A stretch of 64,000 bases of DNA from Candidatus Solirubrobacter pratensis (GTDB taxonomy: Bacteria; Actinomycetota; Thermoleophilia; Solirubrobacterales; Solirubrobacteraceae), in assembly GCF_000425945.1 (NCBI RefSeq), contig NZ_KE384480.1:528599-592598 (forward strand). Reading direction: 5' to 3'. Made by a program: the position numbers and the translations under genes. The notes beneath the pieces were generated by a model. The model did not search any database. It saw nothing but the letters and a program-made list of their open reading frames with translations, and was not told the origin of the DNA. Below, piece after piece: positions 40,604 to 49,197 of this stretch (positions are counted from its first letter, which is position 1; every line of letters begins with the position of its first letter).

Positions 40604-42376
40604 ATGCCTGTTCGCCTACTCGTCCTGATCACCGCCGCGCTCGTGCTCGTGCCCGCCGCCGGCGCGCGGGCCGCCTGGATCCCCGCCCAGCCGATCGACG
40701 GGAACGTCACCGAGGTCGGTGGCATCGACCTCGCGCGCGAGGGCACCGGCGCCGTCGCGTATCTGCGCGTCGACGGCGACGGCCCGCACGTGTTCGTCTC
40801 GCGCCTGTCCGGCGGCGCCTGGCAGCCGCCGGTGCGGATCGACCCGGGCCTGCCGCCGGCGACCGAGGTCAAGGTCGCGGTCGGCGACGGCAACCGGATC
40901 GCCGTCGCCTGGGTCGCGGGTGGAAGCGTGTTCGCGGCGAGCACGCCGGTCAACGCGACGCCGGCGCCGTTCAGCCCGCCGGTCGCGATCGGCGGACCCG
41001 GGGCACGCTCGGTCGACGTGGACCTCGGGGTCAACGACGCGGCCTACGCCGTCTGGCAGCAGTCCGGCGACGTGCGCGCGGCGCGCCTGCAGGACACGAC
41101 GTGGTCGGGGCTCGCCGCGCCGGTCGACATCAATCCGGCCGCCGAGGCCGGCACCGGGGCCCTGCGCCCGCGCGTCGCCGTCTCCGCCGAGGGCTACGCG
41201 GTCGTCACCTGGGGCGAGGTCGCCGATCGCACGCGCGTCTACGCGCGCCGGCTCACCGGGCTGACGCTGTCCGCGTACCCGCAGCAGGTCTCCCAGGACG
41301 CCGACGGCGGCAACGCCGACTCGCCGGACATCGACATCGAGGACGACGGCTCGTTCGCGTGGGTCGTCTACCGGCAGGACACGTCCGGCGGGTCGCGCTC
41401 GTTCGCGCGCCGGCTCGTGGGCTCGACGTTCGACCCCCGGTCGGGCATCGACCCCGGGCCGTCGGCCGAGCCGCGCATCGACATGAGCGGCAAGGGCCAG
41501 GGCGAGGCGGTCGCGCAGGGCGCCGACGGCTCCGTCTTCGGCGCGCTGCTCGATCGCGACGTGTTCGACACGTCGTATTCGCTCGGGTGGAGCCCCGTCG
41601 CGCCCAAGCCGGAGGTCGCGGCCACCGATCGCGGCGACCTCGCCGTGGCCTGGCGCGCCGGCCCCGACGCGCGCGGCCGGATCAAGCCCTATCGCAAGGC
41701 GTTCCTCGCCGACACGCCGCTCTCCAACCCCGCGCTGGGCCCGGTGGCCGACCCCGGCGTGTTCATCGGCGGCGACCGCGTCGGCGACTTCTCCGCCGCG
41801 TTCGTGCAGGACGCCGGCGGCGTCCGCACGCTCTCGCTCGCGAGCTACGACGACCCGCCCGGCGCGCCGTTCATCGGCAAGGCGGAGGCGTTCAAGCGCC
41901 AGTCGCGCCCTGAGCTCAAGTGGCGGCCGGGCGTCGATCTGTGGGGGGCGCAGACCTTCCGCGTCTATGTCGACGGCGTCCTGGTCGGGCAGACCAAGGA
42001 CTCCAAGCTCACGCCCGCGGCGCCGCTGAAGACCGGTCGCCACACGTGGCAGGTCGAGGCGGTCGACCTGCACGGGCAGACGTCGCGCAGCCGCGCGCGG
42101 ACGATGAAGATCGACGCGACGGCGCCGGCACTGAAGGTGCGGGTGTCAGGCAAGCGCGGGCGCGGCCAGACGCTCAAGATCAAGGTCACCGTGCGCGACC
42201 GCGGCGGGTCGGGCCTGGACCACACGACGATCGACTTCGGCGACAAGTCGGCCACCACGCGCTCGCGCTCGGTGAGCCACCGCTACCGGGCCGGCAGCTT
42301 CAAGCTCAAGGTCGCGGCGGTGGACAAGGCCGGCAACGTCGCGCGCAAGGAGGTCAAGCTGCGGATCAAGTCGTGA
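40604..42376 (+). CDS. Secreted protein with Ig/PKD-like C-terminus
   Basis: 590 aa from ATG 40604, with GGAG four bases upstream. Signal peptide MPVRLLVLITAALVLVPAAG. Residues 25-430 hold repeated beta-strand blades (AYLRVDGDGPHVFVSRLSGG; VTWGEVADRTRVYARRL), perhaps a propeller. Next is a fibronectin-like unit (RVYVDGVLVGQ, HTWQVEAVDLHGQ) and a PKD-like end (TTIDFGDKSATT, VSHRYRAGSFKLKVAAVD). Extracellular; function unknown. The stop overlaps folP. Confidence 0.8.
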   Translation: MPVRLLVLITAALVLVPAAGARAAWIPAQPIDGNVTEVGGIDLAREGTGAVAYLRVDGDGPHVFVSRLSGGAWQPPVRIDPGLPPATEVKVAVGDGNRIAVAWVAGGSVFAASTPVNATPAPFSPPVAIGGPGARSVDVDLGVNDAAYAVWQQSGDVRAARLQDTTWSGLAAPVDINPAAEAGTGALRPRVAVSAEGYAVVTWGEVADRTRVYARRLTGLTLSAYPQQVSQDADGGNADSPDIDIEDDGSFAWVVYRQDTSGGSRSFARRLVGSTFDPRSGIDPGPSAEPRIDMSGKGQGEAVAQGADGSVFGALLDRDVFDTSYSLGWSPVAPKPEVAATDRGDLAVAWRAGPDARGRIKPYRKAFLADTPLSNPALGPVADPGVFIGGDRVGDFSAAFVQDAGGVRTLSLASYDDPPGAPFIGKAEAFKRQSRPELKWRPGVDLWGAQTFRVYVDGVLVGQTKDSKLTPAAPLKTGRHTWQVEAVDLHGQTSRSRARTMKIDATAPALKVRVSGKRGRGQTLKIKVTVRDRGGSGLDHTTIDFGDKSATTRSRSVSHRYRAGSFKLKVAAVDKAGNVARKEVKLRIKS

Positions 42377-43275
42377 TCCTGCAGGCCCGCGAGCGGCGGC
42401 TGGAGCTGGGCGGCCGGCCGCTGCTGATGGGCATCCTCAACGCCTCGCCGGACTCGTTCTCCGACGGGGTCGAGGCGACGCTCGCCGAGCGCGCGGCGCG
42501 GGGCCGCGCGCTGCTGGCCGCGGGCGCCGACATCCTCGACATCGGCGGCGAGTCGGCGCGCGGCGACCGGCCGGCGGTGCCGGCGGCGGAGGAGATCGCG
42601 CGGGTCGCAGGGCTCGTGGGCGCGCTGGCGGGGGAGGGCGCGCTGATCTCGGTCGACACCTACAAGCCCGAGGTCGCGGAGGCGGCGATCGCGGCCGGGG
42701 CGGCGATCGTCAATGACGTCTCGGGGCTGCGCGACCCGGAGCTTGCCGCGGTCTGCGCGCGCACCGGCGCCGCGCTGGTGCTCATGCACACGCGGGTGGC
42801 GCCGAAGGGGACGCTGCTGGACCCCGGCGCGTACGACGACGTGGTGGGCGACGTCGTGGAGTTCCTGCGCGCGCGCATCCGCGCGGCGCTCGAGGCCGGC
42901 GTGGCGCCCGAGCAGCTGATCCTCGACCCCGGCCCGGACTTCGCCAAGACGCCGGCGCAGACGGTCGCAGTCCTGCGCCGGCTCGACGGGCTGCGCGCGC
43001 TCGGGCGCCCGCTGCTGCTGGCCGTCTCGCGCAAGGACTTCCTCGGCGCGATCGTCGGCCGCCGGCCGGGCGAGCGCGACGCGGCGACGCTGGCCGCGGT
43101 CGGGTTCGCCGCCGACGCCGGCGCGGAGATCGTGCGCGTGCACGACGTCGCGGGCGCGGCGGACTTCCTCGCGGTGCGCGCCGTCCTGCGCGGCGAGCGC
43201 GTCCTGGGCGCGGTGGAAGGGCTGACGCCGGAGCGCTATCCCGACGGCGTCCCGCCGCACATCTCGCTAGGGTGA
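42373..43275 (+). CDS. folP: Dihydropteroate synthase
   Basis: 300 aa from GTG 42373, overlapping the upstream stop. It condenses p-aminobenzoate with dihydropterin pyrophosphate in folate synthesis. MGILNASPDSFSDG near 17 (pterin diphosphate loop), DILDIGGESARGD near 53, VSVDTYKPEVAEAA-type segment, IVNDVSGL, LVLMHTR, LILDPGPDFAKT, and C-terminal VRVHDVAGAADFLAV. A gap in the usual STRPG loop (SARGD) is minor. No other folate gene is in the window. Confidence 0.9.
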   Translation: MILQARERRLELGGRPLLMGILNASPDSFSDGVEATLAERAARGRALLAAGADILDIGGESARGDRPAVPAAEEIARVAGLVGALAGEGALISVDTYKPEVAEAAIAAGAAIVNDVSGLRDPELAAVCARTGAALVLMHTRVAPKGTLLDPGAYDDVVGDVVEFLRARIRAALEAGVAPEQLILDPGPDFAKTPAQTVAVLRRLDGLRALGRPLLLAVSRKDFLGAIVGRRPGERDAATLAAVGFAADAGAEIVRVHDVAGAADFLAVRAVLRGERVLGAVEGLTPERYPDGVPPHISLG

Positions 43276-43342
43276 GGGCGAATCGCCGGCCGCTGAACCC
43301 AACGCGGCCGGGTGCCCACCGATCTCGGGAGATCCACCCTTC

Positions 43343-44944
43343 ATGCCCTCCGTCCTGGACCGCTCCGCCCTGGAGCAGAGCCCGCTCGCCGATCTGCACC
43401 TGCTCGCCAACGAGCTCGGCGTCGACGGCTTCCGCCGCCTCCGCAAGCCCGACCTCGTCGACGCGATCGTCGCGCGCCAGTCGAGCGACGGCCCCGCGGA
43501 GGAGGAAGAGCCCGAGGCCGCCGACGTGGTCGAGGCGCCCGCCGCCGACGTGGTCGAGGCGCCCGCCGCCGACGTGGTCGAGGCGCCCGCCGCCGACCCG
43601 GTCGAGGCGCCCGCCGCGCCCGACGAGGAGACCGACGAGGAGCCCCGGCGCGGCCGGCGTGGCCGGCGTGGCGGGCGTGGACGCGCACGCGGGCGCGACG
43701 AGGACGCCGAAGTCGTCGCCGAGGCGCCTGAGGAGAAGCCCGGCGGCGACGATCGCATCGTCGAGGGCGTGGTCGAGCTGCTGGCCAACGGCTCCGGCTT
43801 CCTGCGGCTGTCGCCGCCGGAGGAGAGCGACGACGACGTCTACATCTCCGCCGCGCAGGTCAAGCGCTGCGAGCTCGTCGCCGGCGACAAGGTCGCGGGC
43901 CCGCTGCGCGCGCCGCGGCGGTCGGAGCGCTTCCCGTCGCTCGTCCGCGTCGACACGATCAACGGCCGTCCGGCCGACGAGGTCGCCGAGGGCACGCGCT
44001 TCGAGGATCTGCCGGTGGCGTGGCCGTCCGAGCGCCTCCAGCTCGGCTCCGGCGATCCGACGGTGAAGGCGATCGAGTGGCTGACGCCGTTCGGCAAGGG
44101 CTCGCGCGTGGTGATCGCGGGGCCGTCGCGTTCGGGGAAGACGGAGGCGATCCGCCGGCTCGCGGAGGCGCTCGTGGCCCGCGACGGGCTCGAGATCCAC
44201 GCGGTGCTGGCCGGGGCGCGGCCCGAGGAGGTCGCCGACTGGCCGCTCACGCCCGGCGCGGTGCTGTCGGTGGCGGCGTCGCCGGACGCGCAGGCCCAGG
44301 CCGTCGAGCAGGCGATCGAGCAGGGCCGACGCGTCGCGGCCCGCGGCGGCGACGCCGTCGTGCTGGTCGACGGGCTCGCCTACCTGCCTGAGTCCGCCGC
44401 GCGGCGCTCGCTGGCGGCGGGCCGCAACCTCGCCTCGGGCGGCTCGCTGACCGTGATCGCGACCGCGCTCGCGCCGGTCGGCGGCGAGACGACCGTCGTG
44501 GCGCTCGACGCCGAGGCGACCGCGCTCGGCCAGTTCCCCGCGCTGTCGCTGAAGGAATCCGGCACGCTGCGGCCCGAGCTCCTGGTCGGGGACGCGGGCG
44601 CGCAGGCGATCCGCGCCGCCCGCGCCGGCGGGCCGGTGGAGGCGCCGCCGGAGCCGGAGGCCGCGCCCGAGCCGGTCGCGGAGCCCGCTCCCGCGCCGGC
44701 CGCGAAGAAGCCCGCCGCCCGGGCGAAGAAGCCGGCCGCGGCGGCGAAGAAGCCGGCGGCCACGGCCAAGAAGCCGGCGGCCACGGCCAAGAAGCCGGCG
44801 GTCGCGGCGAAGCCGGCGCCCGGCGCGAAGAAGGCCGCCGCGAAGAAGCCGGGGGCCAAGGCGAAGGCTCCCGCCGCCAAGAAGGCCGCCGCGAAGAAGC
44901 CGGCCGTGAAGAAGGCGGCGGCGAAGAAGTCCCGCGCCGCCTAG
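43343..44944 (+). CDS. Rho-like protein with missing Q/R-loop motifs and histone-H1-like tail
   Basis: 533 aa from ATG 43343. Rho_N helices (DLHLLANELGVDGFRRLRK) come first, then an acidic linker with four 8-residue repeats, then a cold-shock RNA-binding domain (GVVELLANGSGFLRL). The RecA-like core has Walker A GPSRSGKT near 257 and Walker B-like AVVLVDGLAYL. The stretches GRNLASGGSLTVIATAL and FPALSLKESGTLRPELL are typical Rho. The SGRTLSGGVD-type Q loop and the EEFKGTGN-type R loop are absent, so translocation is doubtful. The C-terminal 100 residues are AKKPAA repeats like a histone H1 tail. Probably a Rho paralogue binding nucleic acid. Confidence 0.8.
   Translation: MPSVLDRSALEQSPLADLHLLANELGVDGFRRLRKPDLVDAIVARQSSDGPAEEEEPEAADVVEAPAADVVEAPAADVVEAPAADPVEAPAAPDEETDEEPRRGRRGRRGGRGRARGRDEDAEVVAEAPEEKPGGDDRIVEGVVELLANGSGFLRLSPPEESDDDVYISAAQVKRCELVAGDKVAGPLRAPRRSERFPSLVRVDTINGRPADEVAEGTRFEDLPVAWPSERLQLGSGDPTVKAIEWLTPFGKGSRVVIAGPSRSGKTEAIRRLAEALVARDGLEIHAVLAGARPEEVADWPLTPGAVLSVAASPDAQAQAVEQAIEQGRRVAARGGDAVVLVDGLAYLPESAARRSLAAGRNLASGGSLTVIATALAPVGGETTVVALDAEATALGQFPALSLKESGTLRPELLVGDAGAQAIRAARAGGPVEAPPEPEAAPEPVAEPAPAPAAKKPAARAKKPAAAAKKPAATAKKPAATAKKPAVAAKPAPGAKKAAAKKPGAKAKAPAAKKAAAKKPAVKKAAAKKSRAA
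43517..43612 (+). repeat. Four 24-bp in-frame tandem repeats in the Rho-like gene
   Basis: Units 43517, 43541, 43565 and 43589 encode AADVVEAP three times and AADPVEAP once. The last unit differs by about one codon. The near-identity of the DNA suggests recent slippage; copy number may vary between strains. Confidence 0.95.
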
Positions 44945-45004
44945 GTCCTCCGCGCGAGCGGTGGCCATCCCGGGATGGTCACCGCGACCGGCGGCGCTGC
45001 TGCG

Positions 45005-45472
45005 CTAGTGCCGGCCGCCGTAGGCGACGCGGCGCCAGTTCGGCTCGGGAGAGAGCTCGATCGGCTCGCGGTCGCGCTCGGGCTGCACGTAGCCGAAGGA
45101 GCTGGTCAAGTCGTCGAACACGACGTCGAGCTCGCCCTCCTTGACGCGCTGGTCGAGCCAGGCGGAGCGGAACACGAGCCGGCGCAGCCAGTGCACGAGC
45201 GAGCGGTCCGCGGGCCCGACGAGCTCCGGCCAGCAGTCGTTGACGTGCTCGCCGAGCGCGGACGCGGGGTCCGCGACCTCGCCGTTGACCGTGAGGTTCA
45301 CGAGGTCCTCGAGCTCGAACTCCTCGAGCCGGCTGCCGACGAAGCCGAGCTTGCGCGCGGCCTGCTCGACGCGCTCGGAGAAGTCGCGCTCGTTGAAGGT
45401 GAAGCGAAGCTCCCCGTATTCCAGGACATAGTCATGTCCTGAGTCGTAATTACCGCGGCGAATGTGGTCCAT
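45005..45472 (-). CDS. Hypothetical protein, 155 aa
   Basis: Start chosen at ATG 45472 (MDHIRRGNYDSGHDYVLEYG); an upstream in-frame start at 45508 would add 12 residues rich in Pro/Arg. A soluble acidic protein (ELRFTFNERDFSERVEQAAR; WLDQRVKEGELDVVFDDL) with one Cys. I recognise no family. It is convergent with the Rho-like gene and upstream of the next Cys-rich gene's end. Confidence 0.65.
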   Translation of the reverse strand: MDHIRRGNYDSGHDYVLEYGELRFTFNERDFSERVEQAARKLGFVGSRLEEFELEDLVNLTVNGEVADPASALGEHVNDCWPELVGPADRSLVHWLRRLVFRSAWLDQRVKEGELDVVFDDLTSSFGYVQPERDREPIELSPEPNWRRVAYGGRH

Positions 45473-45553
45473 AGGTCTGGTGCCCGGGGTTCGCCGGGGC
45501 GTCTGCATCTTATGCGCGGATCCTGCTCCGGGTCGCCCCGTGAAGGCGATCTT

Positions 45554-45958
45554 TCACTCGCTGCGCAGGCCGTCGCGAAGGTCGAACGCCTTGAGCCCGC
45601 CGGGACCGGTGTCCGGGAAGTCCGCGAACCTTCGATTCACGCAGTGGAACTCCTCGCCGCGCGGCCGCTCGTGCGCGCGCTCGACAGAGAACCTGCAGTG
45701 TGCCAGCGGCTCGCGGGCGAGCTTGAGCGACCCGAAGCCCTTCGCCTGCTCGGCCTGCTCGAAGAGCGCGACGTCGATCTCGGTGGCGAACACCTTGTGC
45801 GTGCAGCCCATGTAGCGGGTCCCGCTCAGCGGGTCGTCGTACGTGTACAGCGAGGGGCACTGCTGCTGCGCGCATGTCGCGGGAGCGATCACGCGGTCGC
45901 AGTACGTCAGGCACTGGCGGCACTCGGTGGCCTCGGCACGACGAACGGTCCGGCCCAT
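45554..45958 (-). CDS. Cysteine-rich protein, likely metal-binding
   Basis: 134 aa from ATG 45958. Seven to eight Cys/His positions: ECRQCLTYCDRV, ATCAQQQCPSLY, YMGCTHKVFA, LAHCRFSVERAH and EEFHCVNRRF. The spacing suggests one or two zinc-ribbon or knuckle sites. The C-terminus (FPDTGPGGLKAFDLRDG) is charged. Family unknown to me; it lies just upstream of the tandem-repeat spacer. Confidence 0.65.
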   Translation of the reverse strand: MGRTVRRAEATECRQCLTYCDRVIAPATCAQQQCPSLYTYDDPLSGTRYMGCTHKVFATEIDVALFEQAEQAKGFGSLKLAREPLAHCRFSVERAHERPRGEEFHCVNRRFADFPDTGPGGLKAFDLRDGLRSE

Positions 45959-46030
45959 CGTCGCGAGTTTACCCGGCGGGAATGAGCGGGGCGCGGTGCC
46001 CGGCGCACCGATGCACCGTGTTGCGGAGCG

Positions 46031-46137
46031 TGCGCGCCCCGGCCCCGCGCATCACCGCGCGCCCCGGCCCCCGCGCGTCTCCGCGCGCTCGGCCCCCGCG
46101 CGTGTCCGCGCGCCCCGGCCCCGCGCGTCACCGCGCG
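46031..46137. repeat. Four ~25-bp GC-rich tandem repeats
   Basis: Units begin at about 46031, 46056, 46082 and 46107 with consensus CGCGCGCCCCGGCCCCGCGC followed by GTCAC-like ends, plus a final CGCGCG. It separates the Cys-rich gene from the response regulator. It may be slippage-generated or a structured element. Confidence 0.85.
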
Positions 46138-46177
46138 AGGGTGGGGCGAGGAATCTCGCGCCCGGACTAGGGCGACC

Positions 46178-46519
46178 ATGCCCGACGATCGAGCGACCCT
46201 GCTCCTGGTCGAGGACGACCCGGTCGTCCGGACCTTCCTCGCCGACAACCTGACCGCCGACGGCTACGACCTGCTCGTGGCCGAGACGCTGCGCGACGCC
46301 CTGCGCATGCTCGAGTACCGGCGCCCCGACCTCGCCGTGATCGACCTCCGGCTGCCGGACGGCTCCGGGCTCGAGCTGATCCGGCGGGTGCGCGACGCCG
46401 ACGGGATCGCCTCGCGGCTCGATCCCACGCTGCCGCTCGTGATCCTCTCGGGCTGCGCCGCCGAGCTCGACCGCGTGCGTGGCTTCGAGCTGGGGGCGGA
46501 CGACTACGTGGCCAAGCCG
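46178..46519 (+). pseudogene. Response regulator receiver domain, interrupted by element insertion
   Basis: From ATG 46178: LLLVEDDPVVRTFLADNL, phospho-acceptor in AVIDLRLPDGSGLELIRRV, ILSGCAAELDRVRGFELGAD, ending DDYVAKP at 46519. After the conserved Lys-Pro the frame continues for 113 codons of unrelated sequence that is antisense to the serine integrase. The DNA-binding output domain is missing. This is the left target fragment of a site-specific insertion; the other half is not in the window. Confidence 0.8.
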
Positions 46520-46540
46520 TTGGCATTGCTTATCAGCCGC
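46500..46540. other. Probable attachment site (attL) in the response regulator
   Basis: Regulator homology stops at AAGCCG (46514-46519), and the integrase homology begins just after it. The crossover dinucleotide of a serine integrase must lie within about 46515-46540; I cannot place it exactly without the other junction. Confidence 0.5.
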
Positions 46541-48141
46541 AGCGGAGCGCGGTTCCCTGCCCCCAGTTCGTCGACGGCGGCGGGGCTCAGCTCCGGGATG
46601 ATGGCGACGCCGCCGTCGACCTCGCAGACCGTGAAGCGGGTGAACAGCCGGCGCAGCATGAACCGCACCTCGGCGACGTTGGCGCCGTCGCGCAGGTGCG
46701 CGGCGATCGCGTCGCGGAGCGCGACGAGGTCGGTCATGAGCGCGTCATCGGCGGTCGTGGCCGTGGCGCGCAATTCCTCGGCGCGGGCGGCGACCTGGTC
46801 GCGCGCCGCCGTAGCCCCGTCGAGTTCCCCGCTGAGCATGGCGTGCAGCCGCTCGTAGTTCGCGGGCGATAGCGCGCCGTCCGCGTAGTCGCGGTCGATG
46901 CGGGCGAGGCGGTCGGCGGCGCGGCGCTCCTCTCGCTCGGCGTCGGCAAGGCGCGCGTCCACGGTCCGCAGCTCGAGCGCAAGCGCGTCGGCGACCTCGG
47001 CACGCGTCTGGTCGACGGAGACGCCGCGCGCTTCGAGCGCGAGCAGCGCGGCCTCGTCGATTGCCTCGCGCGGTAGCGGGCCCTGCTCGCACGCCGTCAC
47101 GTCGCGTACGCGCGTGTGGCACTGGTAGACCTGGTACCGGCCGCCCCATGGCGTGCCGTCCGGTCCCCGTCGCTGCGCGCTCGTGCGAGGCACCATCGCG
47201 CCGCCGCAGCGCCCGCAGCGCAGGTGCCCGTTCATGAACACGTACGGGCGCACGGGCGGACGGCCGCCGCGGTGAAGCGACTTCCGGCCGTCCTCACGGA
47301 TGCGCGCGGCCCGGTCCCACAGCTCGCGCTCAATGATCGCCGGCTGGCGGCCGGCCACCAGCGCGTCGCCGTCGCGCATGAGCCCGGCGTAGAACGGGTC
47401 GGCGAGCACCTTCGCGATCGTGCCCTGATGCCAGGTCTTGCCGCGTGCCGTACGGACGCCCTCGCGGTTCAGGGCGCGCTGGATCGCCTGCTGAGATTGC
47501 CCGGCGACGTAATCTCGGTAGATGCGCTCGACGACGGCCGCCTCGGCAGGCACGACCCGCAGCGGCTCATCGGGATGTGTGCGCCCGCTGGCGTCGCGCA
47601 CGTAGTCGTAGCCGAACTTGCGCGGCCCGCCGTTGTGCTTGCCCTCCGCGCGGCGGCGCTTCATGCCCTTCTTGACCGAGCTGCTCTTGCGGCGCGAGTC
47701 CATGTGCGCGCGCTGGCCGAGGTTCGCGACGCTCGCCGAGTCGCGCAGGTCGAAGTCGTCCTCGACGCTGCGAAGCTCGACACCCTGGCGGCGCAGTTGG
47801 TGCCAGACCTCGACGAGCGCGTCGGCGGCGCCGGGGCGGTCACCCGATCCGCGCGCGAAGCGGTCGGCCGCCTGCGCGACGAGCATGCAGCGCCCGTGCT
47901 CGCGCGCGAGTTCGATGGCGCGCGCCTTGGCGCGTACGAGGTCGTCGCCGCGGTTGCCCGAGTACGCCGAGAAGCCCTCATCGAAGAACTCGTCGTCTGG
48001 GGAGAGCAACGTCCACCCCTCGTCGGCGGACTTCTCGCGACAGTCCTCGAGCTGCGTCGGGATCGAGCGGTGACGGTCCTGCGTGCTCTTCGCCCCGTAG
48101 TGGACGGCGGGCACGCACGGGGTAGATTCGGTGCTGCTCAT
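46504..48141 (-). CDS. Large serine recombinase / integrase of the island
   Basis: 545 aa from ATG 48141. Resolvase domain: AVHYGAKSTQDRHRSIPTQL with nucleophile Ser19; the Arg that usually precedes it (Y.R.S) is Ala here, which may be a subfamily trait. Then recombinase domain (GGPRKFGYDYVRD, LNREGVRTARGKTW), zinc ribbon (LRCGRCGGAM ... YQCH ... CEQG), a coiled coil (about 400-490) and a short tail. Its last codons (GLAT, stop) lie inside the interrupted response-regulator gene, so it maps right at the attachment site. Confidence 0.92.
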   Translation of the reverse strand: MSSTESTPCVPAVHYGAKSTQDRHRSIPTQLEDCREKSADEGWTLLSPDDEFFDEGFSAYSGNRGDDLVRAKARAIELAREHGRCMLVAQAADRFARGSGDRPGAADALVEVWHQLRRQGVELRSVEDDFDLRDSASVANLGQRAHMDSRRKSSSVKKGMKRRRAEGKHNGGPRKFGYDYVRDASGRTHPDEPLRVVPAEAAVVERIYRDYVAGQSQQAIQRALNREGVRTARGKTWHQGTIAKVLADPFYAGLMRDGDALVAGRQPAIIERELWDRAARIREDGRKSLHRGGRPPVRPYVFMNGHLRCGRCGGAMVPRTSAQRRGPDGTPWGGRYQVYQCHTRVRDVTACEQGPLPREAIDEAALLALEARGVSVDQTRAEVADALALELRTVDARLADAEREERRAADRLARIDRDYADGALSPANYERLHAMLSGELDGATAARDQVAARAEELRATATTADDALMTDLVALRDAIAAHLRDGANVAEVRFMLRRLFTRFTVCEVDGGVAIIPELSPAAVDELGAGNRAPLRLISNANGLAT

Positions 48142-48219
48142 GGCGCTCCTACGTCGTGGGCCACGCCTCCGGCCGTTGGCGTGGCGCCGCCCCTCTTGCC
48201 CCGCAAGTATCGCGTGCGC

Positions 48220-48492
48220 TCACGCGGATCGCTCGATCCGGCGCACGCCGGCGGCGCGCTCGGCGTTGAGCGCCTCGCGGAGCGCCCCGAGCCACGCCTC
48301 CTCGGCGTGCGCCGCACGGAGCGTCGCATCGTGCATCGCAGCTAGGCGCGCGCGGTCGTCGTCGGTCTGATGCGCGTCGCAGCGGGCGGCGAGCGCGAGC
48401 TTCGGGCACCCCGGCTCGGCGCACTTGTGGAGCATGTAGGCAGGCGGCTGCAGCTCGCGTCTCACCGCAGGCACCTCTCGCGCGGTCCGCAT
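48220..48492 (-). CDS. Small zinc-finger-like protein, phage/HNH-associated type
   Basis: 90 aa from ATG 48492 (an in-frame start at 48531 is possible). It has HKCAEPGCPKLALAARCDAH, the Cys4/His knuckle commonly found at the N-terminus of small phage HNH endonucleases, followed by a helix (LAAMHDATLRAAHAEEAWLG). The HNH core is not present. It starts 79 bases upstream of the integrase and may be co-transcribed with it. Confidence 0.55.
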   Translation of the reverse strand: MRTAREVPAVRRELQPPAYMLHKCAEPGCPKLALAARCDAHQTDDDRARLAAMHDATLRAAHAEEAWLGALREALNAERAAGVRRIERSA

Positions 48493-49197
48493 GCCCTCAG
48501 GTCGTCTGTCCAGCCGCGGCGGGAGGAACATGACGGTGACGGGTTCGCACGGCGCGGACGGCGATGGTCGTCGTGGTTCTTCGCCCCGACCGCCGCACGC
48601 TCGGCAGGCGCGCGGCGGTGCGACCAGCGAGCCAACCGGGCCGTCGTCTCGACCAGACCCACCCTTTGCATCGGCGACGAGCGATCCATCGTCGGGCTCG
48701 CGTCGCGGTTGACGACGGAACTGTCGCAGTCGACACGGCGAGCGTAAAAACCGACACGATCGTGGTCACGGGTTGGCGTAAAGGAGGTTGCGTTTTACCT
48801 GCAAAAGCAGGGTTTCTCGACCCGCGGCGACTCTATCGATCCACGACTGGTGCGCCGTGTCATTGCGCTAGATCAGGCCGGAAATACCGTTGCGTTCGTC
48901 TCGGCCACGCGACCGGCTAGCGGTCAAGCGCTGGCGGTGGACCGGCGGCAGGTGGACGGCGGCTCGGCCCGCCGGGTCGCGGTTCGCCGCTCCTCACCTC
49001 GAACGAGCGGCACGGCGGCGAAGGGAGCGTGCCGGCCGTTGCGGTGCGGCGGCCGGACCGCGGCGGTCGCGCCCCGTCGGATAGTCGCGGCTCATGGCGA
49101 GCACCCGCGCGGCTTCTGCGCCCGCTAGTCCCGACGCGGGGCCGCGGCGGGCAAGAAGCGGCCCGCGCGGCAAGGCGCGGCGCGGGCGAGCCGGCGC
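48493..49197. other. 700-bp stretch with an AT-richer patch and possible gene scrap
   Basis: Bases 48740-48930 are clearly less GC-rich than their surroundings. A hairpin CCTGC-AAAA-GCAGG lies at 48798-48811. One frame over about 48776-48912 reads like protein (EVAFYLQKQGFSTRGDSIDP, then RRVIALDQAGNTVAFVS) but has no start and a stop just upstream, so it may be a remnant of an HTH protein. I see nothing else. Confidence 0.35.

Noticed and set aside
43517..43612. CRISPR-like array
   Set aside because: The 24-bp units are in-frame, without spacers, inside the Rho-like gene.
46031..46137. CRISPR array
   Set aside because: Head-to-tail GC repeats without spacers and no cas genes.
46504..46858. 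Response regulator running on with a 113-residue unusual C-terminus
   Set aside because: That part is exactly antisense to the serine integrase and has shadow-frame composition.
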